Below, piece after piece: positions 50,305 through 61,000 of a DNA stretch of 64,000 bases. The position numbers and the translations under genes are program-made. Each line of letters begins with the position of its first letter. The first letter of the stretch is position 1. Under the pieces are notes generated by a model. The model searched no databases, had not been told where the DNA came from, and saw nothing but the letters and a program-made list of their open reading frames with translations. Source of the DNA: Streptomyces sp. NBC_00690 (GTDB lineage: Bacteria > Actinomycetota > Actinomycetes > Streptomycetales > Streptomycetaceae); NCBI RefSeq assembly GCF_036226685.1, contig NZ_CP109009.1, forward strand, positions 2,914,001 through 2,978,000, in the 5' to 3' direction.

Positions 50305-52194
50305 CTATGCCTCGCGGGTTCCGGAGTACATCTCTTCGATCAAGTGCTGGAACTCACGCTCGACGGCCGGTCGCTTCAGTTTCAGGCTGGGAGTGAGATC
50401 GCCGTGCTCGACGTCGAGGTCCCGGGGCAGCAGGCGGAACTTCTTCACCATCTGCCACCGCTGAAGGCCCTCGTTCAGCCGGTTCACATACCCCTGGATC
50501 AACTCGACGGTCGCCGGCGCGACGAGAACGTCTCCGTAGGGCTTCCCCGCCAGGTCATGGCCCTCGGCCCAGCTGAGGAGCGTCGGCTCGTCGAGGGCGA
50601 TCAGCGCCGTGCAGAAGTTGCGGTCGGCGCCGATGACGACGATGTTCGAGACGAACGGGCAGATGGCCTTGAACTGGATCTCCACCTCGGTCGGCGCGAT
50701 GTACTTGCCGTTCGACGTCTTGATCAGGTCCTTCTTGCGGTCCGTGATCCGCAGATAACCGTCGGCCGAGAGCTCGCCGATGTCCCCAGTGTGGAGCCAG
50801 CCATCGGGCTCCAGCACCTCTTCGGTCTTCTCCGGGAGCCCGTGGTAGCCCTCCATGATCCCGGGGCCGCGCAGCAGGATCTCGCCATCGTCGGCGATGC
50901 GGACCTCGGTGCCCGGCAGCGGTTTGCCCACGGTCCCGGTGCGATATGCCTCACCGGGGTTGACCAGGGAAGCCGCACTGGACTCGGTGAGTCCGTACCC
51001 CTCCAGGATGTGGATGCCGGCGCCGGCGAAGAAGAAGCCGATCTCGGGTGAGAGGGCGGCGGACCCGGAGATCGCGGCCCGCAGCCTGCCGCCGAACGCC
51101 TCGCGGAGCTTGGCATAGACCAGGGCGTCGGCCACCTTGTGCTTGGCACGGAGGGCGAGCGGCGCTGATGCCGTGCCCGTACGCCGGAAGTTGTCCTGGG
51201 ACGCCTTGGCGTAGTCGCGCGCCACCGCAGCGGCCCACTGGAAGATCTTGTACTTCGCCGCACCGCCCGCCCGGGCCTTGGTGGCGACTCCGTTGTAGAC
51301 CTTCTCGAAGATGCGCGGAACGGCGGCCATGTAGGTCGGCTGCACCACGGACAGATTCTCAATGATCTTGTCGATCCGGCCGTCGACGGCCGTGACATGA
51401 CCGACTTCGATCTGGCCCGACGTCAGCACCTTGCCGAAGACGTGGGCCAGCGGCAGCCAGAGATACTGCACGTCGTCCTGGGTCACCAGGCCGGTCGCGG
51501 CGATCGCCTTCGCCATGTACGACCAGTTGTCGTGCGGCAGCCGAACACCCTTGGGGCGGCCGGTGGTGCCGGAGGTATAGATGAGGGTCGCCAGTTGATC
51601 GGCTTCGATCGCGCCGATTCGCTCCTTGACCGCTTCGGGGTGCTCCTGGAGGTGGCGGGCTCCGCGCTCCTCCAGATCGGCGAGTGAGAGGACCCAGCCC
51701 TCGGGGTCCGACTCGTCCGCCTCCACACCGGTGGGATCGATCACGACCACATGGCTGAGTTCAGACAGTTCGCCCCGCCGCTCACGCACCTTGGCCAACT
51801 GCGTCGCGTCCTCGGCGACCAGCACCCTGCTCCCGGAATCGGCGAGGATGTACGCCGATTCCTCGGCATTGGTGGAGGGGTAGACCGTCGTGGTCGCACC
51901 GCCGGTGCACATGACACCAAGGTCGGCGAGGATCCATTCGATACGGGTGGCGGACAACAGGGCCACCCGGTCCTCGGCGCGTACTCCGATGGCGATCAGA
52001 CCGGCCGCGATGCAATAGACACGCTCGGCGGTCTCGCCCCAACTGAGCGACTTCCATTCCTCGGGCCCCTGACCGGAGGCGGGGGGCACCGGATACCGGA
52101 ACGCCTCGGCGTCCGGCGTGGCCAGCACCCGCTCGGCGAAGAGGTTCGCCACCGAGGGCGGTCGGTTCTCGATCAGGGTCTGTGTGTCGCTCAC
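50305..52194 (-). CDS. Long-chain fatty acid-CoA ligase (AMP-binding)
   Basis: 629 residues. The AMP-binding P-loop YTSGTTGRPKGV, the GYGLTESSA motif, and HTGDIGELSADGYLRITDRKKDLI (adenylate-enzyme signatures) are all present. It activates a fatty acid to acyl-CoA in two steps through acyl-AMP. The GTG at 52194 is chosen because GGAGG lies 5 nt upstream; the frame is open to 52257. Single gene, about 110 bp after hemW's 5' side. Confidence 0.93.
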   Translation of the reverse strand: MSDTQTLIENRPPSVANLFAERVLATPDAEAFRYPVPPASGQGPEEWKSLSWGETAERVYCIAAGLIAIGVRAEDRVALLSATRIEWILADLGVMCTGGATTTVYPSTNAEESAYILADSGSRVLVAEDATQLAKVRERRGELSELSHVVVIDPTGVEADESDPEGWVLSLADLEERGARHLQEHPEAVKERIGAIEADQLATLIYTSGTTGRPKGVRLPHDNWSYMAKAIAATGLVTQDDVQYLWLPLAHVFGKVLTSGQIEVGHVTAVDGRIDKIIENLSVVQPTYMAAVPRIFEKVYNGVATKARAGGAAKYKIFQWAAAVARDYAKASQDNFRRTGTASAPLALRAKHKVADALVYAKLREAFGGRLRAAISGSAALSPEIGFFFAGAGIHILEGYGLTESSAASLVNPGEAYRTGTVGKPLPGTEVRIADDGEILLRGPGIMEGYHGLPEKTEEVLEPDGWLHTGDIGELSADGYLRITDRKKDLIKTSNGKYIAPTEVEIQFKAICPFVSNIVVIGADRNFCTALIALDEPTLLSWAEGHDLAGKPYGDVLVAPATVELIQGYVNRLNEGLQRWQMVKKFRLLPRDLDVEHGDLTPSLKLKRPAVEREFQHLIEEMYSGTREA

Positions 52195-52605
52195 GACATC
52201 CTCCGGGCCTGCGGCAGCACTGCACGACTGGCTGGTGTTTAACTGGCGAGTAACCATCGAGCCGTGATCAGAGTAGAACGCGCTGTGCCGAGGCGTAAGT
52301 CTCTGTGGGCTGCCGCTTCATAACGAACCCGGCGCGAATGCGGGGTCCCTCGACCAACGGGCCGCGCCCGTCACACCTGCCCCGGGTCACCCCGGACCGT
52401 ACTCGGCACGTACTCGGCACGAGAAGCGTCCCGATCGTCGCCCACCGACGGACCGAAGATGTGCTTCAGCAGGACGGATATGCACTTCAGCCCGGGTCGA
52501 CCTGGTCGACCCGGGCTGAAGTGACAACGCTCTCGGGGGCTGATCGGCGTGGGGCCTCCACCGCTGCGCTCTCGCCGCCATGAGCAGGGCGAGAGCCACG
52601 AATGG
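52195..52605. other. 411-bp gap holding an exceptionally strong hairpin
   Basis: Contains the acyl-CoA ligase promoter side and the 19-bp perfect hairpin at 52483-52523. No gene is supported. Confidence 0.5.
52483..52523 (-). terminator. lepA terminator, 19-bp perfect stem
   Basis: CACTTCAGCCCGGGTCGAC pairs without mismatch with its reverse complement across a 3-nt loop, about 83 nt beyond the lepA stop. Confidence 0.8.
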
Positions 52606-54474
52606 CTACTTCTTGTTCTTGCCCCCGCTGTCATCGCTGGAGAGGACGGCGATGAAGGCTTCCTGCGGAACCTCCACACTGCCGACCATCTTCATGCGCT
52701 TCTTGCCTTCCTTCTGCTTCTCCAGCAGCTTCCGCTTCCGGGAGATGTCACCGCCGTAGCACTTGGCGAGAACATCCTTGCGGATCGCGCGGATCGTCTC
52801 GCGGGCGATCACCCGGGAACCGATCGCGGCCTGGATCGGCACCTCGAACGCCTGCCGCGGGATCAACTCGCGCAGCTTCGCCACGAGCCGCACACCGTAT
52901 GCGTACGCCGCGTCCTTGTGCGTGACGGCCGAGAAGGCGTCGACCTTGTCGCCGTGCAGCAGGATGTCCACCTTGACCAGGCTGGATGCCTGCTCGCCCG
53001 TGGGCTCGTAGTCCAGCGAGGCGTATCCGCGGGTCTTCGACTTCAGCTGGTCGAAGAAGTCGAAGACGATCTCCGCGAGGGGCAGGGTGTAGCGGATCTC
53101 GACCCGGTCCTCGGAGAGGTAGTCCATGCCGAGCAGGGTGCCGCGACGGGTCTGACAGAGCTCCATGATCGCGCCGATGAACTCGGTGGGCGCCAGAATC
53201 GTGGCCCGCACCACGGGTTCGTAGACGTCGTCGATCTTGCCCTCGGGGAACTCACTCGGGTTGGTGACCGTGTGCTCGGTGCCGTCCTCCATCAGGACGC
53301 GGTAGACCACGTTGGGCGCGGTGGCGATCAGGTCGAGACCGAATTCGCGCTCCAGGCGCTCCCGGATCACGTCCAGGTGGAGCAGGCCCAGGAAACCGAC
53401 GCGGAAGCCGAAGCCGAGCGCCGCCGAGGTCTCCGGCTCGTACACCAGCGCGGCATCGTTGAGCTGGAGCTTGTCGAGGGCTTCCCGGAGCTCGGGGTAG
53501 TCCGATCCGTCGAGCGGATACAGACCGGAGAAGACCATCGGCTTCGGGTCCTTGTACCCCCCGAGCGCCTCGGTGGCTCCCTTGTGCTGCTGGGTGATGG
53601 TGTCGCCGACCTTCGACTGGCGAACGTCCTTCACCCCGGTGATGAGGTACCCCACCTCGCCGACGCCCAGACCGTCGGCCGCGAGCATCTCGGGCGAGTT
53701 GGTGCCGATCTCCAACAGCTCGTGGGTGGCCCCGGTCGACATCATCCGGATCCGCTCGCGCTTGCCCAGCTTGCCGTCGATGACTCGCACATAGGTGACG
53801 ACACCACGGTACGAGTCGTACACGGAGTCGAAGATCATGGCGCGGGCGGGCGCGTCGGCCACGCCGACCGGGGGCGGAACCTCGCGGACGACCCGGTCGA
53901 GCAGCGCCTCCACGCCGATGCCGGTCTTCGCGGAGACCCTGAGCACATCCTCCGGGTCACAACCGACGAGGTTCGCCAATTCCTCGGAGAACTTCTCGGG
54001 CTGGGCGGCCGGAAGGTCGATCTTGTTGAGGACCGGAACGATCGTGAGCTCGTTCTCCATCGCCAGATAGAGGTTGGCGAGCGTCTGGGCCTCGATGCCC
54101 TGGGCCGCGTCCACCAGGAGGACGGTGCCCTCGCAGGCCGCGAGGGACCGGGAGACCTCGTAGGTGAAGTCCACGTGCCCCGGAGTGTCGATCATGTTCA
54201 GGATGTGAGTCCTGCTCTGATCGGGTCCCTCGGTGGGTGCCCAGGGCAGTCGGACCGCCTGGGACTTGATCGTGATGCCGCGTTCCCGCTCGATGTCCAT
54301 GCGGTCGAGGTACTGGGCACGCATCTGCCGCTGATCGACCACACCGGTCAGCTGGAGCATCCGGTCGGCGAGCGTGGACTTGCCGTGGTCGATGTGGGCG
54401 ATGATGCAGAAGTTGCGGATCAGCGCCGGGTCGGTACGGCTCGGCGCGGGCACGTTGGGAGGAGTCGCGGGCAC
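52606..54474 (-). CDS. lepA: Elongation factor 4 (LepA)
   Basis: 622 residues. GTPase motifs [29 protein letters not shown] and NKIDLP are intact, followed by the EF-G-like domains and the LepA-specific C-terminal domain ([17 protein letters not shown]). It back-translocates or remodels stalled ribosomes. GTG at 54474 with a weak AGGA; the frame is open to 54681. It is divergent from rpsT, its usual neighbour. Confidence 0.96.
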   Translation of the reverse strand: MPATPPNVPAPSRTDPALIRNFCIIAHIDHGKSTLADRMLQLTGVVDQRQMRAQYLDRMDIERERGITIKSQAVRLPWAPTEGPDQSRTHILNMIDTPGHVDFTYEVSRSLAACEGTVLLVDAAQGIEAQTLANLYLAMENELTIVPVLNKIDLPAAQPEKFSEELANLVGCDPEDVLRVSAKTGIGVEALLDRVVREVPPPVGVADAPARAMIFDSVYDSYRGVVTYVRVIDGKLGKRERIRMMSTGATHELLEIGTNSPEMLAADGLGVGEVGYLITGVKDVRQSKVGDTITQQHKGATEALGGYKDPKPMVFSGLYPLDGSDYPELREALDKLQLNDAALVYEPETSAALGFGFRVGFLGLLHLDVIRERLEREFGLDLIATAPNVVYRVLMEDGTEHTVTNPSEFPEGKIDDVYEPVVRATILAPTEFIGAIMELCQTRRGTLLGMDYLSEDRVEIRYTLPLAEIVFDFFDQLKSKTRGYASLDYEPTGEQASSLVKVDILLHGDKVDAFSAVTHKDAAYAYGVRLVAKLRELIPRQAFEVPIQAAIGSRVIARETIRAIRKDVLAKCYGGDISRKRKLLEKQKEGKKRMKMVGSVEVPQEAFIAVLSSDDSGGKNKK

Positions 54475-54710
54475 GCAAGGTCCTGATTCTTGAGACGCGG
54501 GGCGTCTCGTCTCGGGCGATGGCGGATCGATACGTAGCCTCCATGGTCCCACGCGCAGCGGGCTGCGCCCGGTTTGGGCCGCCCGGAGAGCGACTGGTAA
54601 TGTGGACAGCTGTGTCTCGTGCCCGCCTCGGGCTGCTCGCACAGGGCTTTCGATTCGGAACTCCGCGCGGGACCTCATCAAAGATCAATCGAACCTGAGA
54701 AGGCTCTTTC

Positions 54711-54977
54711 GTGGCGAACATCAAGTCCCAGATCAAGCGGAACAAGACGAACGAGAAGGCGCGCCTGCGCAACAAGGCCGTCAAGTCGTCGCTCAAGACC
54801 GCGGTCCGCAAGGCCCGTGAGGCTGCTGTCGCAGGCGACGTCGAGAAGGCCACCGTGGCCGCTCGCGAGGCCGCCCGCAAGCTCGACAAGGCAGTCTCGA
54901 AGGGCGTCATCCACAAGAACGCCGCCGCCAACAAGAAGTCGGCGCTGGCCACCAAGGTTGCCGCTCTTCAGGGCTGA
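54711..54977 (+). CDS. rpsT: 30S ribosomal protein S20
   Basis: 88 residues, basic and helical, the normal length. [21 protein letters not shown] at the start and [21 protein letters not shown] at the end are the S20 hallmarks. It binds 16S rRNA early in assembly. GTG start at 54711 with GAGAAGG 8 nt upstream. Divergent from lepA over 236 bp. Confidence 0.98.
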   Translation: MANIKSQIKRNKTNEKARLRNKAVKSSLKTAVRKAREAAVAGDVEKATVAAREAARKLDKAVSKGVIHKNAAANKKSALATKVAALQG

Positions 54978-55324
54978 GTGCTCTTGATCCAACCGTCGGA
55001 AGGGTGAGCGGGCCCTCTCATCCGCCCCTGACCGACACTTCAGGGCTTGCACTTGGACCTGCGTTCGCCACGCGGGTGCGAGCCCGACCGCAGGACCTTT
55101 CGAAGGCCCCGGTGCTTCTTCGTCCTTCCCCAGGACACAGAGCCCGGGGCTTTCGCCTGCCCTTCCTCTCCTGTGTCTCCGACCTCGCGGGTCCCGGCTT
55201 GTGTCTCCGACCTACGCCGGTCGTGACTCCCCGGGGCGTAGCAACGGCGTCACGGATGTACCCATCGGGCAGTGGGTGGATCCTGCCCACCACAAGCGCC
55301 GCAGAGCGCAACCGCCGAGAAGCG
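54978..55324. other. 347-bp convergent gap between rpsT and holA
   Basis: No gene is seen. A direct repeat TGTGTCTCCGACCT occurs at about 55172 and 55201. A weak hairpin (GGGCAG / CTGCCC) near 55267-55288 may end transcription from both sides. Confidence 0.45.
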
Positions 55325-56311
55325 CTAGCGGTGGGAGCGCGCGACCCTGGCGATGGTCACGACCGCCTTCTCCAACGCGTACTCCGGATCGTCCCCACCA
55401 CCCTTCACGCCCGCATCCGCCTCGGCCACCGCGCGCAGGGCAACCGCCACCGCATCAGGTGTCCAGCCCCGCATCTGCTGCCTGACCCGATCGACCTTCC
55501 ACGGCGGCATGCCCAGCTCACGCGCGAGATCCGCCGGCCGACCACCACGTGCGGAAAGCACCTTGCCGATGCCCCGCACCCCCTGCGCCAGTGCGCTGGT
55601 GATCAGCACGGGGGCAACGCCCGTCGACAGTGACCAGCGCAGTGCCTCCAGTGCCTCTGCGGCTCGGCCTTCCACCGCCCGGTCGGCGACATTGAAACTC
55701 GATGCCTCGGCCCGACCGGTGTAGTAGCGACCGACGATCTCCTCGTCGATGGTTCCCTCGACATCGGCAGCGAGTTGGGAAACGGCGCTGGCCAACTCCC
55801 GTAGATCGCTGCCGATCGAATCGACGAGCGCCTGACACGCCTCCTGTGTGGCCGATCTCCCGATGGCCCGGAACTCCGCCCTCACGAAGGTGAGCCGCTC
55901 GGCGGGCTTCGTCGTCTTGGGGCAGGCCACTTCCCGCGCCCCCGCCTTGCGGGCCGCATCGAGCAGCCCCTTGCCCTTGGCTCCACCGGGGTGGAGCAGG
56001 ACCAGGGTGATTTCCTCGGCAGGAGCGGTGAGGTACGTCTTGACGTCCTTGACGGTGTCGGCAGCGAGATCCTGCGCATTGCGCACGATGACGACTTTGC
56101 GCTCGGCGAAGAGTGACGGGCTGGTCAACTCCGCGAGAGTGCCCGGTTGCAGTTGATCAGCGGTGAGATCGCGGACGTCCGTATCGGCATCGGCGGCCCG
56201 TGCAGCCGCGACCACCTGCTGTACCGCGCGGTCGAGGAGCAGATCCTCCTGCCCCACCGCGAGGGTGACGGGTGCGAGCGGATCGTCGTTGGAGTTCTTC
56301 CTGGTGGCCAT
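55325..56311 (-). CDS. holA: DNA polymerase III subunit delta
   Basis: 328 residues. The clamp-loader delta fold is recognised by PVTLAVGQEDLLLDRAVQ, VVIVRNAQDLAA, LVLLHPGGAKGKGLLDAARKAG, and the C-terminal helical DNA_pol3_delta region. It opens the sliding clamp. The ATG at 56311 gives the usual MATRKN start; an in-frame GTG at 56335 with AAGGAG 5 nt upstream is a strong alternative. Divergent from the small gene at 56368. Confidence 0.94.
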   Translation of the reverse strand: MATRKNSNDDPLAPVTLAVGQEDLLLDRAVQQVVAAARAADADTDVRDLTADQLQPGTLAELTSPSLFAERKVVIVRNAQDLAADTVKDVKTYLTAPAEEITLVLLHPGGAKGKGLLDAARKAGAREVACPKTTKPAERLTFVRAEFRAIGRSATQEACQALVDSIGSDLRELASAVSQLAADVEGTIDEEIVGRYYTGRAEASSFNVADRAVEGRAAEALEALRWSLSTGVAPVLITSALAQGVRGIGKVLSARGGRPADLARELGMPPWKVDRVRQQMRGWTPDAVAVALRAVAEADAGVKGGGDDPEYALEKAVVTIARVARSHR

Positions 56312-56355
56312 CGCGTCCAGCATCCCATGCGCCACCGACACTCCTTCGCGTACCG

Positions 56356-56361
56356 GACAAT
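56356..56361 (+). promoter_or_regulatory. Leaderless -10 element of the 56368 gene (GACAAT)
   Basis: GACAATGG with the hexamer ending 6 nt before the GTG start. Confidence 0.55.
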
Positions 56362-56367
56362 GGCCAG

Positions 56368-56613
56368 GTGAGCGAGGAACGACATGTACTGGTGCTCCCC
56401 GACCGCGACACGGCCGAGGACGTGGCGCGGGAGTTGACAGAGCGCTTCAGCGTGCACGAGGAACCACAGCTGATACGCGACGCCCTCGCAGGTGAGGACG
56501 ACGCCGAAGACGCCCAGTGGCTGGTCGTGGTGGAGGATCCGACGAGCCGTCTCGACCCACAGGCCCTCGACGACTTTGCAGCAGAGTACGAAGGCTGGTT
56601 GGAATCTCCTTGA
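56368..56613 (+). CDS. Small acidic protein of unknown function
   Basis: 81 residues, strongly acidic, with an alpha/beta pattern (HVLVLPDRDTAEDVARELTERF, QWLVVVEDPTSRLDPQALDDFAAEYEGWLES). No family is recognised. Codon third positions are G/C-rich, supporting a real gene. It reads away from holA and ends 7 bp before the convergent N-acetyltransferase gene. The GTG has no SD and sits at leaderless spacing from GACAAT. Confidence 0.75.
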   Translation: MSEERHVLVLPDRDTAEDVARELTERFSVHEEPQLIRDALAGEDDAEDAQWLVVVEDPTSRLDPQALDDFAAEYEGWLESP

Positions 56614-56620
56614 GCTCTGG

Positions 56621-57475
56621 CTAGGCCGGCGGACGCCGCTCCGGGCGAGCACGGGCCGGTCGGTCGTCGGTGCGCCCCACATCATCGCGGGGGTCGGCCG
56701 GCACCCGGTCGAGACGCACACCGAAGTTCTCCTGGTAGGCGGCCAGGATCTCCCCATCGTCGACCAGCAGCTCTTCGTGCCGCTCACCGTGTTCGGTCGT
56801 GACCAACGTCCGACCACTGAGCGTGATCCGACCGTCGGCCGTGAGCCGGGTGCAGACGGGGGACCGAGTGAAGTTCGAGACCGGTGAGGTGCTGTGCCAC
56901 CAGGCGCCGCTGCGGAAGTCCGCCAGTTCCCTGGGCCTGGTCTCCAGGCGGTACTGGGGCTCACCGTCCCGGAGTACGTCGAGGTCTCCGTGTCCCGACG
57001 CCCCTCCCCCCGACGCTTCCACGATCCTGAACGAACCTGCGGGATCCGACTGTTCTGCTCGATCGTCGAAGGCCAAGGGGTGGTGCGCGTGCTCACCGAA
57101 TCCCACATCGGCCACCCACCGCCCACTCCCATCCGCCGGCTCCACCAGAAGCGCCATGTGGTCGTACGGGATCCCCCATCGCCCGTCCGCGGTGTGCACC
57201 CGTCCGGCGAGCAGGCGGACGGTGTACCCGAGGTCGCGGAGAAGTGCGGCGAACGTTGCATTGACCTCGTAGCAGATCCCACCCCGGCGGTCTTGGACGA
57301 TCTTGGCGAGCAGGGGCCCTTCCTCCAACACGATCTCCTCGCCGAGATGCACCGACAGGTTCTCGAAGGGCACCGTGCGCAGATGCCGCAACTGAAGCTC
57401 GCGTAGGGCTTCGATGTCGACCCGGGCGGGTCGATCAGCACCGATTCTGCGGAGGTAGTCGTCCATGGCACCCAT
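56621..57475 (-). CDS. Arylamine N-acetyltransferase
   Basis: 284 residues. The catalytic triad is visible: Cys in RRGGICYEVN, His in YDHMALLVE, Asp in WVADVGFGE. PFENLSVHLGEEI near the N-terminus is also typical. It moves an acetyl group from acetyl-CoA to aromatic amines or hydrazines. Several starts are possible (57502, 57475, 57466); the central one is given. The C-terminus is Arg/Asp/Pro-rich. Confidence 0.92.
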   Translation of the reverse strand: MGAMDDYLRRIGADRPARVDIEALRELQLRHLRTVPFENLSVHLGEEIVLEEGPLLAKIVQDRRGGICYEVNATFAALLRDLGYTVRLLAGRVHTADGRWGIPYDHMALLVEPADGSGRWVADVGFGEHAHHPLAFDDRAEQSDPAGSFRIVEASGGGASGHGDLDVLRDGEPQYRLETRPRELADFRSGAWWHSTSPVSNFTRSPVCTRLTADGRITLSGRTLVTTEHGERHEELLVDDGEILAAYQENFGVRLDRVPADPRDDVGRTDDRPARARPERRPPA

Positions 57476-57554
57476 GGTGCCCCAGATGATCTCCACTTCC
57501 ATGAGTCGCTGGTCCTAGGCCCGTTGGCCGAGGCGCAAGGGCAAGGGCGCGGGC

Positions 57555-57560
57555 TAGCGT
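57555..57560 (+). promoter_or_regulatory. Leaderless -10 element of the PPOX gene (TAGCGT)
   Basis: TAGCGT ends 7 nt before the ATG at 57568; no SD. Confidence 0.55.
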
Positions 57561-57567
57561 GCCGAAC

Positions 57568-58038
57568 ATGGCGACAGAGATCCGCGGCTACGATCCGGCC
57601 CGCTCGGTGGAGCAGCGCAAACACGACGTCCTCGCCCGACTGACTCGGGACCACGATGTCTGGGTGGCGACCGCATCCGCCGACGGCGGGCCTTGTCTGG
57701 TGCCGCTGTCCTTCGTGTGGGACCAGGACACCCTGTTGATGTGTACCCGGCGAACCAACCCGACCGCGATCAATCTGACCCCTCGGGGTCCGGTCGTCCT
57801 CACCTTGGGAACGACCCGGGACGTCGTGCTGATCAGAGGAGACGCCGAGGTGGTGGAGGGCGCAGCCCTGGCGACCCGGTCGGCGGATGCCTTTGCCGAC
57901 AAGTTGGAGGGTTGGGACCCGCGCGACCAACCGCATTGGATCTACCTTCGGGTCACCCCGACGACCGTACAGGCGTGGAGGGAGGTCAATGAGCTCGCCG
58001 ATCGCGATCTGATGCGCGATGGTGCATGGCTGGTCTGA
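57568..58038 (+). CDS. PPOX-class F420/FMN-binding oxidoreductase
   Basis: 156 residues, split-barrel flavin/F420-binding fold. VWVATASADGGPCLVPLSFVWDQDTLLMCT and NLTPRGPVVLTLGTTRDVVLIRGDAEVV are characteristic. Which cofactor is used is not certain. The gene is divergent from the N-acetyltransferase. Its last 53 bp overlap, on the opposite strand, the extended 3' end of comEC. Confidence 0.88.
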   Translation: MATEIRGYDPARSVEQRKHDVLARLTRDHDVWVATASADGGPCLVPLSFVWDQDTLLMCTRRTNPTAINLTPRGPVVLTLGTTRDVVLIRGDAEVVEGAALATRSADAFADKLEGWDPRDQPHWIYLRVTPTTVQAWREVNELADRDLMRDGAWLV

Positions 58039-61000
58039 TGTCCGGCGGAACCGAATCCGTCGGGAGCACTGCTGCGGCTCGGCCTGCCAGAAGTACGAAG
58101 CCTGCGTCCTGCGTCGCCGAAGGAAACCCCGAGCCATGGAATGCCCGGCTCCTACGGCGCCGAAGACACAGCCGAGGAGTCGCTCGTCCACACGAGGAGG
58201 CGACGGCCGCGGCACGGGTTCTGGAGATGACCGCTCCGAGCAGTCGGCGCACACGCAGCGGTACTCGGTCCTGGCTGACGCGGATGACAGCACCGGCGAT
58301 CGAGCCCCCATCGGCCCGCCCGCGATGACAGCGCGATGGGCATCGAGGTCGGGCGCGACGGCTGGCATCCCCCGGGAGTCGGTGCTGTCCCCCCTGGGCC
58401 GCGCCGCCCTGTCGGGCGGTGGACGAACCGTCCGCACCATGGAGGTGTCGGAATGAGGCGAGGGTTCCTTCGGAACCTGCGCTCCCACCGATGTGGGCCC
58501 TCAGACTCTGCCCGTCTCCGGTGACCGCGATGGGACCGTCCCTGTCCGTACGCAGAACGCGTGCGCCCACGTCCCGCAGTGCATTCACCGTACGAGGCGA
58601 AGGGTGGCCATAGGTGTTTCCCCGGCCCACGGAGATCAAGGCGAGTCGGGGACGCGCTGCGGTGAACAGTTCCGGATGTTGATGGGCCGAACCGTGGTGG
58701 GCGACCTTCAGGACATCCACCCGCGCGAGCCTGGGGTGCTCGATCAACAGACCGCGTTGGGCGGGCGGTTCAAGGTCTCCGAGCATCAGCAGGGTAGGCC
58801 CCTCTGCGATCTCGACCCATAGGGTGACGCTGGCGTCGTTGGGCCCTTCCGGCAGGCCGAATCCGCTGGCCATCTCAAGCCCCCCGTGCCTTCCGGGTGC
58901 CTCGACGTGCGGCAGTTCTCCCCTGTGTGCGTGAGGCCGTGGCCAGAGCACCTGCCAGGACAGTCTTCCGTCCTTCCTCCACTCACCCATACGAACGTGG
59001 GTCAAGGGCACTTGGGCTCTGGCGGAGACCCTCTGGACAAATGCGCTCTGCTCCGGGGGCTCCTGAAGGGTGGTGGTCTGTACCGCGCCCACGCTGCGTC
59101 CTTTCAGAACCCCGGGCAGCCCTCGAACGTGGTCCGCATGGAAGTGGGTCAGCAGAACGAGGGAGATCCGCTCGACGCTCAGCGTCCTGAGGCACGCGTC
59201 GACCGCTACGGGATCCGGCCCCGCGTCCACGACCACGGCCCTGCCGTCACCGGCGGAGAGCACCATGGCATCTCCCTGACCCACATCGCACATGGCGAAC
59301 GTCCAACCAGGCGGTGGCCATCCCGTGAGCACCCGGGTGAGCGGTGCGGGACGCACCACGGCACACAGGAGTACCAGTGCGCAGACGAGTGCCACCCATG
59401 GATGACGCGGCAGTCTGCGGAGAGCGAGAACGACCAGCACGGTGATCGCGGCCAGTGAGAGCCCTCCCCTCCAACCGTCCTGCCAGTCCAGCTGGGCTCC
59501 CGGCAGCGAGGCTCCCGCCCGGGCCACGGAGGCGATCCAGCCCGTCGGCCAGCCCGCGATCTGAGCCAAGGATTCCGCCAGGGGCATGAACACCGGGGCA
59601 GTGGCGAGCGCAAGGAAGCCGAGCACGGTCGCCGGAGCAATCGCAAGCTCCGCGAAGAGATTGCACGGCACCGCAACCAGGCTGACCCGGGCCGCGAAGA
59701 TCGCGACCACAGGGGCACAGACGGCCTGTGCCGCGGCTGCCGCGGCCAGCGCCTCAGCCGGCCTCGGTGGTACGCCCCGACGCTGGAGCGAGGCGCTCCA
59801 GCGCGGCGCGATGGTCAGGAGGGACCCCGTGGCCAGGACCGACAGCAGAAAGCCGTAGCTCCGGGACAGGCCCGGGTCGTAGAGGACGAGCACCACGACG
59901 GCGGCGGCAAGGGCTGGAATCAGTGATCGTCGACGCCCGGTCGCGATCGCGAGCAGGACGATCGCTCCGCAGGCGGCGGCCCTCAAAACGCTTGGTTCCG
60001 GTCTGCACACGATGACGAAAGCAAGCGTCAGGGTGCCTCCGAGGAGAGCCGTCCCCCTCAGGGTGATGCCGAGGCGGGGTGCGAGTCCACCCCTCTCGGC
60101 GAGTAGGGCGCGGCCGGGTGGTCCGATCAGCAGAATGAGCACGATGCTGAGGTTGCTTCCTGACACTGCCAGGAGGTGCGTCAGATCGGTTGCTTCGAAT
60201 GCCCTTTGCAGATCGGGGGTGACCCTCGTGGTGTCACCGACGACGAACCCCGGCAACAGCGCGCGAGCATCTGGGCTCAGATCCTTCGATGCCTCGCGCA
60301 GCCCGGCCCTAAGGTCGCCAGCCCTCCTCTGCAGGGAGGAGGGGCCCTGGATGATCTCAGGCCGGCCCCCCGGCACCTTCAGTACGGCGGCAAAGCGGTG
60401 ATCATCGGCAAGCGGTGGTGCGAGCTGACCGTGGAGGCGCAGTCGGGTCGACGGGAGAAGTCGTTGCCAGCGTGCGAGGGCTGCTTGCGGTAGGCCCGGC
60501 CGCACGATCACCAGCACGGGGTTCCTCGTCGCTGTCACCTCTCCCCCAGGTGCTGTGACGCGGGTGACCTCGGCGTCAAAGAGCAGAGCTCGTGCCATCC
60601 AGGATTCACTCGGTGCTCGGGGCCGGGCGAACCGGGGGTCGGTGGAGATCGTCAGTTCGACGGTGGCGCGGGAGTGCGCTGCTGCCATGTCCGGCAGCGG
60701 ACCACGCCGCTGATCAGCGCTGTGGAGCCCTCCTGCCACGGCACCCGCCGCCGCTGCCAGCAACACTGCCGCGAGCGCGGTGGCGTTCAGCCGCAGGCGA
60801 CTGTCCCGGCGGGCAGCACCGTCGCCGGAGGCGGGAGTAGTCGTACGGGCCGGCGATGAAGATCCACCGCGCTGGAGCACGGTCCAAGCCAGTAGGAGGA
60901 TCGCCAGACAGACACAGAGCACGACCCCGAGGGCTGTTGTCCGCCCCGGCAGGGCGACGGCCAGGGCAGCCGCACCCCAGAGCGCGAGGGCAGGGCACAC

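Noticed and set aside
56125..58488. A 787-codon minus-strand frame over holA end, N-acetyltransferase and the comEC tail
   Set aside because: It overlaps several supported genes in other frames and has no coherent domain; it may only indicate a frameshift near 58400.
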